A stretch of 64,000 nucleotides of DNA from Zhongshania aquatica (GCF_027257955.1 NZ_JANZNQ010000009.1:62001-126000); one strand, 5' to 3'; shown: positions 17,531-26,754, counted from the first letter of the stretch. A program made the numbers and translations. Notes: generated from the letters alone by a model not told the origin.

Positions 17531-18127
17531 ATGGCCAGACCCCGAGTTAGGGAGAAAATATTAGATGCCGCGTACGAGTTGCTGCAAAGCGAGGGTATTG
17601 CGGTGATGACGACGCGGCGCATCGCAGAGTGTGCTGGTACGACAGAAGCAAGTGTGTTCAATAATTTTGGTGACAAGGCGGGTTTACTTTATGCCTTAGT
17701 CGGCGAACGTCTACCTGAGGTGCAGGCAGTAAAAGCTGCTGTTAATGCAGACCCTCAGGATGATATCGGCATGTGGCTGCAAGATGTCTATCAGAAGGCG
17801 CAATTGTTTTACACAGCTATTATTCCACTGACCTCATCGCTGTGGGGAAGGGAAGAATACACAGCCAGTACGATGGGAGAAAAACGTCATCCTTTGCACG
17901 ATATGGTAGTGGCACGCTTTGTAGAGTTTCAGGGCATGGGTGTTTTAGCAAAGTCGGCGGATACGGAGGCCTTGGCTACGGCTATTTTGGGCGCCGCGCT
18001 GCACAATGGGTTTAATTTTGTAGCTCATGGCTATGTAGCCTTGAGTGATGGGGGCTCGGATAAGCCGGGCCGCATGGTGACAAGTTTATTGCCGCTGTTT
18101 GCTGCGGATGCTAAGGCGGTGTTTTAA
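17531..18127 (+). CDS. TetR/AcrR family transcriptional regulator
   Basis: The 198-residue protein begins with a TetR HTH domain: ILDAAYELLQSEGIAVMTT followed by RRIAECAGTTEASVFNNFG and DKAGLLYALV (residues ~8-55). The C-terminal ligand-binding domain is family-variable. The ATG at 17531 has GAGGAA 7 bp upstream and is preferred over an in-frame GTG at 17510. It is divergent from the crotonase gene with a 243-bp gap, a usual arrangement for a local repressor. No strong operator palindrome stood out in the gap. Confidence 0.88.
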   Translation: MARPRVREKILDAAYELLQSEGIAVMTTRRIAECAGTTEASVFNNFGDKAGLLYALVGERLPEVQAVKAAVNADPQDDIGMWLQDVYQKAQLFYTAIIPLTSSLWGREEYTASTMGEKRHPLHDMVVARFVEFQGMGVLAKSADTEALATAILGAALHNGFNFVAHGYVALSDGGSDKPGRMVTSLLPLFAADAKAVF

Positions 18128-18288
18128 CACAGGCGGGCTTGGTGCCTCGGTTAGCACTGTGTGGACGTTGAATTATATTGCGAGTGAGTTAAATGGCGTG
18201 GCGATGTCATCGCGTTCTAGTGATATTTTCCTAAATATCTCCATAAGTTTCGAAGTGCTTAGGCGTTTTTAAGGTAGGCGAATAGCGG

Positions 18289-18320
18289 AAAAAAGCCGGC
18301 ACCACAGATGTGGTGGCCGG
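18289..18320 (-). terminator. Intrinsic terminator of the nirBD operon
   Basis: On the minus strand an 11-bp stem (CCGGC plus the ACCACA/TGTGGT arm, one bulged base) is followed by six T residues. It lies 53 bp beyond the nirD stop and would end that transcript. Confidence 0.75.
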
Positions 18321-18372
18321 ACGAGGGGGAGACTAAGTTTAAACCCGCCGCGGGGCGTCGTTGTATTCTGGT

Positions 18373-18696
18373 TTAATGGGCAATGCGAATCTGTACCGAA
18401 TTGCCTTCGGTGCGGGCTTCATAGCAGGCTATAGATACGCTGTCGTCTTCGAGGCATTGGCCTGCTTCAAGACTGAAATGCTGCTTATAAATTGGTGATG
18501 CTACAACTAAGGTGCCTTTAATGCTGCAGATTATGCCTCTGGAAAGGACGTTGGCATTGCTAAACGGATCCTTATTGGCGAGTGCATAAATTGTATCGTC
18601 AACGCGGAATACGGCCACTTGCATTTCCTCAATTAAAGCGGCAACACCTGTGTTGGGCAGTATGTCATCGATACTGCAAACGGTTGTCCATGACAT
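18373..18696 (-). CDS. nirD: Assimilatory nitrite reductase (NAD(P)H) small subunit
   Basis: The 107-residue protein has a Rieske-like fold pattern (QVAVFRVDDTIYAL, then ASPIYKQHFSLEAGQCLED) but lacks the Cys-His ligands of true Rieske proteins, as is normal for NirD. It partners NirB in the six-electron reduction of nitrite to ammonium in the cytoplasm. It follows nirB by 73 bp on the same strand, with an AGGA site before the ATG, and is followed by an intrinsic terminator. Confidence 0.92.
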   Translation of the reverse strand: MSWTTVCSIDDILPNTGVAALIEEMQVAVFRVDDTIYALANKDPFSNANVLSRGIICSIKGTLVVASPIYKQHFSLEAGQCLEDDSVSIACYEARTEGNSVQIRIAH

Positions 18697-18769
18697 TGGG
18701 TAGTCCTCATATAAATTCGGTGCTGATCAACAATAATTATGTGCCGATCAGCGTGTTGATTAAGCGTGT

Positions 18770-21316
18770 TTAAGCAACGGCGATTAAATCGGAATCGGCA
18801 ATTTTCTCTGCCTCAGTCGCGGGGCGAATTTGACCGCGCTCCTGAATAAATACGATTTCTTTGTCGCTCTTGTCGGCATTCACAAAGCTGCGGAATTGCT
18901 TAACTTTCTCTGGGTTTTCAATAGTGGTTTTCCATTCGCATTGGTAGGTGTCTACCACGTGTGCCATTTCCGCATCTAGGTCGGCGCAAATTCCCAGTGA
19001 GTCGTCGATGATGACTTTGCGAAGATAATCTAGGCCACCTTCTAAATTCTCCATCCATACCGAGGTACGCTGTAGGCGGTCGGCGGTGCGCACATAAAAC
19101 ATCAGGAAGCGATCGATATATTTGACCATGGTGTCGGTATCTATATCTGATGCAAACAGGTCCGCGTGCCGTGGTTTCATACCGCCATTGCCACATAGGT
19201 ACAGGTTCCAGCCTTTTTCGGTGGCGATGACACCGACGTCTTTGCTCTGTGCTTCCGCGCACTCCCGTGTGCAACCCGATACCGCCATTTTCAGTTTGTG
19301 GGGGGAGCGCAGGCCTTTATAGCGATTTTCTAAGTCTATCGCTTTGCCCACGCTGTCTTGCACGCCGTAGCGGCACCATGTAGAGCCGACACAGGATTTT
19401 ACTGTGCGTAGCGACTTACCGTAGGCGTGACCAGATTCAAAACCGGCACTTATGAGCTCTTCCCAAATGCGTGGTAGTTGGTCGAGGGTGGCGCCGAATA
19501 GATCAACGCGCTGGCCTCCGGTAATTTTGGTGTAAAGATTGTATTTTTTTGCCACTTGGCCAACGGCAATTAAGCCGTCGGGGGTGACCTCGCCGCCCGC
19601 CATGCGCGGTACGACTGAATAAGTGCCGTTCTTTTGCATATTGGCTAAGAAGCGGTCGTTGGTGTCTTGTAGCGCAGCGTGCTTGGGTTCGAGTATGTAG
19701 TCATTCCAGCAGGAGGCAAGTATAGACGCTGCTGTAGGTTTGCAAATTTCGCAGCCGTGGCCACTGCCGTGCTTTTCCAATAACTCATCGAATGATTTAA
19801 TCTCGCCAACGCGAACCAAATGATAAATTTCTTGGCGAGTGTAAGGGAAGTGCTCGCAGAGATCGGTGTTGACCTCAACGCCCATTTTGGTGAGCTCTGC
19901 GTTCAACACTTGGCCAACCAGCGCAGTACAGCCGCCGCAGGTAGTGGCCGCCTTAGTGCAGGCTTTTAAATCGCCAACGGTCATTGCGCCGTCTTGTACG
20001 GCAGCACAAAGATCACCTTTGCTAACGTTGTTACAAGAACAGATTTGAGCGACGTCGGGTAGTGCGTCTACGCCAAGGCCAACTCCTGCGCTGCCGTCTA
20101 ACGCAGGTAAAATCATGCTTTCTGGGTGTTCAGGTAGCTCGATTTTGTTAAGGGCAAACTGCAGCAGGGTGCCGTAGTCGTTTGCTTCACCAATTAATAC
20201 TGCACCCAATAAATGCTGTCCGTCTTCGGTGACGACAATCTTTTTATACACTTCGGCTTTTTCGTCGATAAAGGTGTAGCACTTGGCGCCGGGGGTGCTG
20301 GCGTGGGCATCACCGATTGAGGCGACATCAACACCCATAAGTTTGAGCTTGGTGCTCATGTCAGCGCCGGTGAAGGTTTTTTCGCTGCTACCTATTACGT
20401 GGTCGGCCGCGGCGCGGGCCATATCCCAACCTGGCGCGATAAGGCCGTAAATGCGACCGCCCCATAAAGCACATTCGCCAATGGCATAAATTGCTGGATC
20501 AGATGTTTGGCAGTTGTCGTTGATAACAATGCCGCCACGTTCTCCCACCTCCAAGTCACTTTGCCGGGCTAGTGCGTCTTGTGGGCGAATACCGGCGGAG
20601 AATACAAGTATGTCGGTTTCTAGTTCTGCGCCATCGGCAAATTGCAGTTTATGAATGCAATCGTTGCCATCAATAATTTGCTGGGTGTTTTTCTGGGTGT
20701 GAACAGACACACCCAAATCTTCAATCTTTCTGCGCAGCAGGGCACCGCCACCTTCATCTACTTGCACCGCCATCAGGCGCGGTGCAAATTCAATAACGTG
20801 GGTTTTTAGGCCGAGGTCTTTTATTGCCTTAGCGGCTTCTAAACCCAATAGGCCGCCGCCTACGACTGCGCCGACTTTAGCGTTTTTTGCCGCTGCGGTG
20901 ATTGCTTCTAGATCTTCTATGGTGCGGTATACAAAGCAGTTTTGGCGGTCGTGACCCGGTACCGGTGGCACAAATGGGAAGGAACCAGTAGATAAGATGA
21001 GTTTGTCGTAGGCGTATTTTTCGCCTTTGTCGGTGGTGGCTACTTTATTCGCGCGATCAATTTCGGTGACTTTCTCGTTACTCAGCGCCGTGATGTTGTT
21101 ATTACTATAAAAGCCTTCTTTCACCATATTAAGAGAGTCGGCTTCGCGGGTTTCAAACCAAGCGGTTAAGTGAACGCGGTCGTAAGCTGGGCGGGGTTCT
21201 TCGCCGATGACCGTGATGTCGAATTGATCGGACTGACCGCTCTCGACTATGGATTCGATAAATTGGTGGCCAACGGGACCGTTACCAACAATAAGCAGGC
21301 GTTGTTTGTCAGTCAT
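18770..21316 (-). CDS. nirB: Assimilatory nitrite reductase (NAD(P)H) large subunit
   Basis: The 848-residue protein has the full NirB order: an FAD/NAD(P)H oxidoreductase domain (VGNGPVGHQF at the N-terminus, GGGLLGLEAAK near 153), a BFD-like [2Fe-2S] region (CSCNNVSKGDLC near 424 and CGGCTALV near 460), then the ferredoxin-like half domain and the siroheme/[4Fe-4S] domain with CVGSTWCRYG near 642 and GCTRECAEAQ near 682. It reduces nitrite to ammonium with NirD. AAGGA precedes the ATG by 7 bp. A sigma-54-type promoter lies about 80 bp upstream (21398-21413), and the gene is divergent from nasA. Confidence 0.95.
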   Translation of the reverse strand: MTDKQRLLIVGNGPVGHQFIESIVESGQSDQFDITVIGEEPRPAYDRVHLTAWFETREADSLNMVKEGFYSNNNITALSNEKVTEIDRANKVATTDKGEKYAYDKLILSTGSFPFVPPVPGHDRQNCFVYRTIEDLEAITAAAKNAKVGAVVGGGLLGLEAAKAIKDLGLKTHVIEFAPRLMAVQVDEGGGALLRRKIEDLGVSVHTQKNTQQIIDGNDCIHKLQFADGAELETDILVFSAGIRPQDALARQSDLEVGERGGIVINDNCQTSDPAIYAIGECALWGGRIYGLIAPGWDMARAAADHVIGSSEKTFTGADMSTKLKLMGVDVASIGDAHASTPGAKCYTFIDEKAEVYKKIVVTEDGQHLLGAVLIGEANDYGTLLQFALNKIELPEHPESMILPALDGSAGVGLGVDALPDVAQICSCNNVSKGDLCAAVQDGAMTVGDLKACTKAATTCGGCTALVGQVLNAELTKMGVEVNTDLCEHFPYTRQEIYHLVRVGEIKSFDELLEKHGSGHGCEICKPTAASILASCWNDYILEPKHAALQDTNDRFLANMQKNGTYSVVPRMAGGEVTPDGLIAVGQVAKKYNLYTKITGGQRVDLFGATLDQLPRIWEELISAGFESGHAYGKSLRTVKSCVGSTWCRYGVQDSVGKAIDLENRYKGLRSPHKLKMAVSGCTRECAEAQSKDVGVIATEKGWNLYLCGNGGMKPRHADLFASDIDTDTMVKYIDRFLMFYVRTADRLQRTSVWMENLEGGLDYLRKVIIDDSLGICADLDAEMAHVVDTYQCEWKTTIENPEKVKQFRSFVNADKSDKEIVFIQERGQIRPATEAEKIADSDLIAVA

Positions 21317-21397
21317 CTTTACATCCTTTAATACATACTCATGCGTTGGCCGCTGGCCGTCGCTGTTTTAGGTGCTCATGCAATCTAAAAGGTTATT

Positions 21398-21413
21398 AGC
21401 AAAAGCTATGCCA
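21398..21413 (-). promoter_or_regulatory. Putative sigma-54 promoter for nirBD
   Basis: On the minus strand this reads TGGCATAGCTTTTGCT: the -24 GG and -12 GC elements are separated by exactly 10 bp and flanked by the consensus TGGCA and TTGCT bases. The predicted transcript would start about 60-70 bp before the nirB ATG. Confidence 0.7.
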
Positions 21414-21465
21414 TGGCATGGTTGAGCATTTAAGTCGTTGATTTTATTGGGTCTTCTTGTGTTTG

Positions 21466-21482
21466 TGCGCTTTGTTGGGGCG
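21466..21482. promoter_or_regulatory. Weak NtrC-like dyad in the nirB-nasA gap
   Basis: TGCGCTTTGTTGGGGCG has the 5-7-5 layout of an NtrC site (TGCAC-N7-GTGCA) with a good left and a poor right half. A second GC-rich dyad at 21528-21546 has spacing two bases too long. An activator site is expected between two sigma-54 promoters, but this identification is tentative. Confidence 0.3.
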
Positions 21483-21678
21483 ATTTCGAAAGAAAAATCC
21501 TTGGGTGGTCGGGGCGTGTTGGGGCGCTGCGCATTGTTATGGTGCGATCTGGGTGTTGAGATCTATCTCTTGGGGTGATTCATTCTGGTGCGTTTTGGCA
21601 AATTTGATTTTAATTTATACTAATAAGGTTATTTAAAACAATGGCTTATGTTTTGTTGATTAATGCGAAAAATTAGTT

Positions 21679-21694
21679 TGGCATAGGGATTGCC
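21679..21694 (+). promoter_or_regulatory. Putative sigma-54 promoter for nasA and the phosphatase-kinase gene
   Basis: TGGCATAGGGATTGCC has GG and GC separated by exactly 10 bp with TGGCA and TTGC consensus bases. Transcription would start near 21705, leaving a leader of about 30 nt before the nasA ATG, too short for a NasR-type attenuator. Confidence 0.75.
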
Positions 21695-21736
21695 CCTGGG
21701 TCTGCAGATACCTTTGTGACCTTTTAGGAGCCGTTG

Positions 21737-23209
21737 ATGTCCTCTTCAACCTTAAATGTGCTTGATCTCAAGCAAGATAAGATTCGCTTGTTGCACTTAA
21801 GTTGGTTTGCGTTCTTTCTGACTTTTGTTGTGTGGTTTAACTTTGCGCCGATGCTGTCGGCTATCAAAGAAGCCTTTGATCTGAGTACTCAGCAGGTTAA
21901 AGCGCTCATGATTTTGAACGTGGCGCTAACAATACCGGCGCGGGTGATTGTTGGTATGTTGGTGGACCGCTTCGGCCCACGTATTGTTTTTAGTGCCTTG
22001 CTTGTTTCCGGTGGTCTGGTGTGCGTCGCTTTTGCGATGGCAAATAGCTATGAAATGATCGCCCTGTTGCGATTTTTAATGGGCTTTATTGGCGCTGGTT
22101 TTGTTATCGGTATTCGCCTGGTTGGTGAGTGGTTTCCCGCGCGTCAAGTAGGTTTGGCTGAGGGCGTTTACGGTGGCTGGGGTAACTTCGGTTCCGCCGC
22201 CGCGGCAATGAGCCTGCCGACCTTGGCATTGTATTTTGGTGGCGATGACGGTTGGCGCTACGCAATCGCAAGCACGGGTTTGCTGGCGTTTCTCTACGGC
22301 TTTTTCTTCTACTGGCGCGCTCGCAATACGCCAAAAGGGTCAACTTACTTTAAGCCTAAGAAATCCGGTGGCTTGGTAGTGAGCAGTAAGCGCGACTTGA
22401 TCTTTTACATTGTCATGTGTGTGCCCATGTACCTTGCCTTGGCCGTGCTGACTTGGAAGTTGTCGCCGGTGAATTTGGGATTGCTCAGCGAATTTGCCTC
22501 TGTCGCGCTATATGTGGTGTTAGCGGTTTTGTTTGTGGTGCAGGTCAGCCAAATTTTGCGGGTGAATAGTGATGTGATTAATAATGTTGCTATTCCGTCA
22601 ATGCAGCAGTACAAGTTCAAGCAGGTGGCCATTCTTAATGTTGCGTATTTTGTAACCTTTGGGTCTGAGTTGGCGGTGGTTTCTATGCTGCCCCTGTTCT
22701 TTATGGACACGTTTACCTTGAGCGCGGTTGAGGCCGGTTTGTTGGCGTCAGGTTTTGCGTTTATGAATTTGGCGGCGCGTCCCGGTGGCGGTTACTTGTC
22801 TGATAAATTTGGTCGTCGTAAATCGTTGTCTATTTTGGTTGCAGGCTTAGCTGTGGGTTATATGGTGTTGAGTCAGATCGAATCGGCTTGGCCCGTTTGG
22901 TTGGCTGTGATTGCAACTATGTGCTGTTCTTTCTTTGTTCAGGCGGGCGAGGGTGCAGTATTTGCGATAGTGCCCTTAGTTAAGCGCAGCATGACTGGCC
23001 AAATTGCAGGCATGACAGGGGCTTACGGTAATGTCGGTGCGGTGATTTTCTTAACGGTGTTGTCGTTTGTGAGTAATGCAAACTTCTTTATGGTTATTGC
23101 GGCCTGTGCGGCGGTGGTGTTTGTGGCGGTGCAATTTCTCGAGGAGCCACAGGGACATACTGCAGAGTTACATGATGACGGTAGTGTTGCGCTGATTGAA
23201 GTAGGCTAA
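21737..23209 (+). CDS. nasA: Nitrate/nitrite MFS transporter (NarK/NasA type)
   Basis: The 490-residue protein has about twelve membrane helices and the nitrate-porter signatures of the NNP family: [14 protein letters not shown] in TM1, [11 protein letters not shown] in the loop, [19 protein letters not shown] in TM4-5, and the glycine-rich [16 protein letters not shown] and [16 protein letters not shown] that bind anion. Import of nitrate and/or nitrite for assimilation is expected, given divergent nirBD. An insertion of two extra hydrophobic stretches near residues 225-275 between the halves is visible. The ATG at 21737 has AGGAG 6 bp upstream. Confidence 0.93.
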   Translation: MSSSTLNVLDLKQDKIRLLHLSWFAFFLTFVVWFNFAPMLSAIKEAFDLSTQQVKALMILNVALTIPARVIVGMLVDRFGPRIVFSALLVSGGLVCVAFAMANSYEMIALLRFLMGFIGAGFVIGIRLVGEWFPARQVGLAEGVYGGWGNFGSAAAAMSLPTLALYFGGDDGWRYAIASTGLLAFLYGFFFYWRARNTPKGSTYFKPKKSGGLVVSSKRDLIFYIVMCVPMYLALAVLTWKLSPVNLGLLSEFASVALYVVLAVLFVVQVSQILRVNSDVINNVAIPSMQQYKFKQVAILNVAYFVTFGSELAVVSMLPLFFMDTFTLSAVEAGLLASGFAFMNLAARPGGGYLSDKFGRRKSLSILVAGLAVGYMVLSQIESAWPVWLAVIATMCCSFFVQAGEGAVFAIVPLVKRSMTGQIAGMTGAYGNVGAVIFLTVLSFVSNANFFMVIAACAAVVFVAVQFLEEPQGHTAELHDDGSVALIEVG

Positions 23210-23245
23210 AGTGCGACCTAGCCTTTAGTTTTTGGAATCCCTCCG

Positions 23246-24964
23246 ATGCATTTCGATGGCGGTTTAAAATTGTCCATTGCCCAGCACAGTAGTGCTGGGC
23301 AAAAGGCGGTTAACGAAGATAGTCTTGGTATTCGGGTGCCAGAAGATCAGCAAATTACCACAAAAGGCGCGGTGGCCGTTATTGCCGATGGTGTGTCGGC
23401 GGCAGAGGCGGGGAAAGAAGCTGCGGAAACCTGTGTGACAAGTTTCTTAAGTGATTACTACTCTACGCCAGATTCATGGTCTGTTAAGCGCTCTGCGCAG
23501 CAAATTCTAAATGCCCTTAATCGCTGGCTGTATGGTCGGGGTCAGCATTATTTGCAGGCTGAAAAAGGCTATGTGTCTACATTAAGCATCGCCATCTTTA
23601 AGTCTCAAACGGCGCATTTATTCCATGTCGGTGATAGCCGAATTTATCGTTTGAGAGATGGCTTTCTCGAGCAGCTTACCCGTGATCACGCAATGCCTAT
23701 TGGCCGTGGGCGGTCTTACCTGACCCGCGCAATGGGTCTAGATATTAATTTAGACGTCGATTATCGCGCAGTTGACGTTGCTATAAATGATATTTTTTTA
23801 TTGACGACAGACGGTATTCACGACGTTCTTAGCAGTTCGCGAATGCAGGCGCTAATTAGTGAATGTGCTGGGGATCTTCAGGCGGCTAGCCAGCTTTTAA
23901 TAGAGGGGGCCTTGGCCGCGGGCAGCGACGACAATTTGAGTTGTCAGTTGTTACTAGTTGATGCCCTGCCCTTGGAAGATGCTGGTGATGTATATAGAAA
24001 GTTAACGGCGTTGTCTTTTCCTCCCCTCCTAAGTGCGGGGATGGTGGTAGATGGTTTGGTTATTGAAGAAGAGATCCATGCCAGTCCCCGCAGTCAGCTC
24101 TATAAAGTATTTGATGCAACCGCAAATTGTCACTATGTGATGAAAACTCCGTCGGCAAATTTTAACGATGATCCTGCCTATATAGAGCGCTTTATTTTAG
24201 AAAGTTGGATCGGTCGGCGTATTCAAAGTGACTACGTCATTGATGTTATTGAGCCGCCAAACGCGCCAAGTTGTTTATATTATTTGTCTGCGTATTCGCC
24301 GGGATTAACGCTCAGGCAGTGGATGACAAAAAATCAAAAGCCCGCGACGAAATCGATGCTAGATATCATTGTGCCTGTAGCGAAAGGGCTGCAAGCAATG
24401 CACAGGCGAGACACATATCATCAAGATATAAAGCCTGACAATATTCTGGTGGGAGACGATGGCGGGATTAAGATTATCGACTTCGGCTCTTGTTATGTTG
24501 CTGGCTTGGCGGAGATAGCTGTTCCGATAGAGCGTGATAGGGTGCTAGGGACCGCGCAATACTCGGCTCCGGAACACGTGCTAGGTCGGCGATCGAGTAG
24601 TAAGGCAGACCAGTTTTCGCTGGCCGTTATTGTTTTCGAGATGCTTACCGGTCAGCAGCCTTATCAGGGTCGATTGCAAAACTGCACAACGACCGCTGCG
24701 TTTTCTCGGTTGGAGTACGTTTCGGCTTGTCATTACAATCCGCACGTTCCTCTGTGGTTAGATGCTACATTAAGTCGCGCCCTAAGTATTAGCCCTGAAC
24801 TGCGCTATAACGATGTATCAGAATTCGTGTATGACCTAGAGCATCCGAATCCGGAGTTCATGAAAAATGAATTTCAGCCCTTGTTCACACGCAATCCGTT
24901 GCGTACGTGGCAGGCAATCTCCCTCTTCCTATTGGTGTGTTTGCTGTGGAGCTTGCAGCGTTAA
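23246..24964 (+). CDS. PP2C-type phosphatase / Ser-Thr kinase fusion, membrane-anchored
   Basis: The 572-residue protein joins an N-terminal PP2C phosphatase (VIADGVSAAEAGKEA near 46, HVGDSRIYRLRDG near 128, TTDGIHDV near 189, GSDDNLSC near 228) to a C-terminal Hanks-type kinase (~270-535: YVMKTPS lysine, YHQDIKPDNIL catalytic loop near 392, IDFGS near 412, GTAQYSAPEH activation segment). The catalytic loop has His-Gln-Asp in place of His-Arg-Asp. A single TM helix (~550-568) ends the protein, leaving both domains cytoplasmic. It starts 36 bp after nasA and is almost certainly in its operon. Fusions of this kind are known beside nitrate transporters in Pseudomonas-like genomes; their targets are not established. 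Control of transport or reduction by phosphorylation is inferred. Confidence 0.92.
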   Translation: MHFDGGLKLSIAQHSSAGQKAVNEDSLGIRVPEDQQITTKGAVAVIADGVSAAEAGKEAAETCVTSFLSDYYSTPDSWSVKRSAQQILNALNRWLYGRGQHYLQAEKGYVSTLSIAIFKSQTAHLFHVGDSRIYRLRDGFLEQLTRDHAMPIGRGRSYLTRAMGLDINLDVDYRAVDVAINDIFLLTTDGIHDVLSSSRMQALISECAGDLQAASQLLIEGALAAGSDDNLSCQLLLVDALPLEDAGDVYRKLTALSFPPLLSAGMVVDGLVIEEEIHASPRSQLYKVFDATANCHYVMKTPSANFNDDPAYIERFILESWIGRRIQSDYVIDVIEPPNAPSCLYYLSAYSPGLTLRQWMTKNQKPATKSMLDIIVPVAKGLQAMHRRDTYHQDIKPDNILVGDDGGIKIIDFGSCYVAGLAEIAVPIERDRVLGTAQYSAPEHVLGRRSSSKADQFSLAVIVFEMLTGQQPYQGRLQNCTTTAAFSRLEYVSACHYNPHVPLWLDATLSRALSISPELRYNDVSEFVYDLEHPNPEFMKNEFQPLFTRNPLRTWQAISLFLLVCLLWSLQR

Positions 24965-25104
24965 GCGATCACATTTATCGAGATCATATTTCGTAAATTA
25001 AATAAAAATTATCGGTAGTTAGATGTTGTTGAATTCCCATTGTTTACCATATAAATAACTATGCATTATGTCGGTGCGATATATTTTGCGTAATTTTTTG
25101 TTTG

Positions 25105-25121
25105 TGCGCTAGTTTGGTGCT
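25105..25121. promoter_or_regulatory. NtrC-like enhancer dyad upstream of the porin gene
   Basis: TGCGCTAGTTTGGTGCT matches the NtrC consensus TGCACYWWWDTRGTGCA at 14 of 17 positions with correct half-site spacing. It lies about 150 bp upstream of the sigma-54-like promoter at 25257, the usual distance. A further GGTGC half-site lies directly adjacent. Confidence 0.5.
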
Positions 25122-25256
25122 GGTGCGCTTTTTTATGAATCTTATTGATCTTGTGCTGATGGATTTTTTGGTGCGTTTTTTTGTTTTTATAATTTTTAAG
25201 ATTTTAACTTTATGAAAAATAACGATTTATAATAATTTTTTTATTTTCGAAAGTTT

Positions 25257-25272
25257 TGGCGTTGTCCTTGCT
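25257..25272 (+). promoter_or_regulatory. Putative sigma-54 promoter for the porin gene
   Basis: TGGCGTTGTCCTTGCT has GG and GC exactly 10 bp apart with the TGGC and TTGCT consensus bases. Transcription would start near 25283, about 80 bp before the porin start codon. The rest of the 398-bp gap from 24965 is AT-rich, with no gene seen. Confidence 0.65.
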
Positions 25273-25362
25273 AAAGGTAGTTTGTGAATGTGTTTCGTTC
25301 AGAAAATATTGCAGTGCTACTTAAGTTAAGGGCGTTAATGCCTAAATTTTCGGAGATATGTT

Positions 25363-26610
25363 TTGAATATTATTAAATTTCCTTGGTTGGCTTTTTTTAT
25401 GTGTGCAATTTTCGCCGCGCAAAATTCCTATTCCGCTGAATCTCTTGGCGAAGCCTTTAGCAAAGGTGAAGCGCATTTGAATATGCGTTTGCGATATGAG
25501 TCCATGACAGAGGATATGCCGAGTGGTGAAAACACCGGTAGAGCTGTAACGCTTAGAACGCGTTTAAATTTTAAGACTGACGCTTATCAGGGTTTTACTG
25601 GTTTTATCGAAATGGATGACGTAAGTAATTTCGCAGGTAGTTCCAACGATAGTGTCAATGGCAATGTGTCTGAGCCATTAATTGCGGATCCTGTTGGCAC
25701 CGAAGTTAACCAAGTCTTTTTAGCGTATAAAAATTGGGATATCGAATTTAAATACGGTCGTCAGCGTTTAACCTTGGATAATCATCGATTTGTTGGTCAT
25801 GTTGGCTGGCGTCAAAATGAGCAGACATATGATGCGTTTACCCTTGCAAATAGCAGTGTAGAAAACTTAAAGATAACTTACGCGCATATTTCAAATGTGA
25901 ATCGTATTTTTGGCGAAGCGAGTCCCGTCGGTGATACCGAAATGGACTCCCATATACTTAATGCTAATTACACCTTCCCGGCTGGCAGTTTGACCGGCTA
26001 CGCCTATCTACTAGAAACCGATGATAATTTTGCTGGCTTTAAGCGCATGGATACCGATACCTACGGTTTACGTTGGCAGGGGCAGGCGGGCGTCGTTTCT
26101 TATAACCTTGAATATGCCACGCAGGAAAGTGCAGGCGATAACCCAGCAGATTACACTGCTGATTACATGTTAGCTGAGGCAAATATTAATGTTGCGCCGA
26201 TTGTCATTGGGCTTGGTTACGAAGTCTTAAGTGCCGACGACGATGGCTTTTTTATTACTCCCTTGGCAACCTTGTTTAAATTTCAAGGTTGGACAGATAA
26301 CTTCCTTAACAAGGGTCTAGGTAATATTAGTGAAGGTATAAACGACGCCTATGTGACGTTGTCCGGCGCCGCTTTCGGAATGAATTGGCAAGTAGCCTAC
26401 CACGATTTTACCCCAGACCAAGATAATGCGACCGGCGGCGATGACCTTGGTACGGAGTTTGGTGGCTTTATTGGCAAAAGCTGGGGCCCATATTCTGCGG
26501 AGTTGCGTTACGCAAGTTACCGCGCTGGTGATTCTAAGCCATTTAATGGCGGTGGTTTGATCTTGGTTGATACCCAAAAAGTGTGGTTAACCTTTAACAT
26601 TAATTATTAA
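25363..26610 (+). CDS. Alginate-export-family outer-membrane porin (nitrogen-regulated?)
   Basis: The 415-residue product has a signal peptide ending near SYSAES and the pattern of a monomeric beta-barrel of the alginate_exp (AlgE-like) family: LRYESMTEDMP, LRTRLNFKT near the N-terminus, KYGRQRLTLDNHRFVG near 125 and a final strand TFNINY ending in an aromatic residue. The start is TTG with GGAG 7 bp upstream; an ATG at 25358 in another frame is followed at once by TTT TGA. It lies 0.4 kb after the nasA operon behind its own sigma-54-like promoter and an NtrC-like site. I infer an outer-membrane channel for nitrate or another nitrogen source rather than alginate. No alginate genes are nearby. 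Confidence 0.8.
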   Translation: MNIIKFPWLAFFMCAIFAAQNSYSAESLGEAFSKGEAHLNMRLRYESMTEDMPSGENTGRAVTLRTRLNFKTDAYQGFTGFIEMDDVSNFAGSSNDSVNGNVSEPLIADPVGTEVNQVFLAYKNWDIEFKYGRQRLTLDNHRFVGHVGWRQNEQTYDAFTLANSSVENLKITYAHISNVNRIFGEASPVGDTEMDSHILNANYTFPAGSLTGYAYLLETDDNFAGFKRMDTDTYGLRWQGQAGVVSYNLEYATQESAGDNPADYTADYMLAEANINVAPIVIGLGYEVLSADDDGFFITPLATLFKFQGWTDNFLNKGLGNISEGINDAYVTLSGAAFGMNWQVAYHDFTPDQDNATGGDDLGTEFGGFIGKSWGPYSAELRYASYRAGDSKPFNGGGLILVDTQKVWLTFNINY

Positions 26611-26701
26611 TTTTTCTGAGTAACTAAAGCTGATTTCGTTAGCATATAGCTAGCGTGACAGTGATGGATTATTAGTAGAATTGTTGATTTGGAGAGTCAA
26701 A

Positions 26702-26754
26702 ACGGAGTTGGTTTGCTGTTCTTATTTCATCGATGAACAGCAAGCTAACTCCGT
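26702..26754. repeat. Long inverted repeat between convergent genes
   Basis: The arms ACGGAGTTGGTTTGCTGTTC and GAACAGCAAGCTAACTCCGT are complementary except for two mismatches, with a 13-nt loop. The repeat sits between the porin and a convergent small-protein gene. There is no T-tract, so it may be a factor-assisted or bidirectional 3'-end hairpin. Confidence 0.6.

Noticed and set aside
21528-21546. NtrC site TGCGC...GGTGCG
   Set aside because: The half-sites are two bases farther apart than in the NtrC consensus, so it is not called as a site by itself.
25363-26610. Alginate export function
   Set aside because: The family name comes from AlgE, but there are no alginate genes and the regulatory sites point to nitrogen control.
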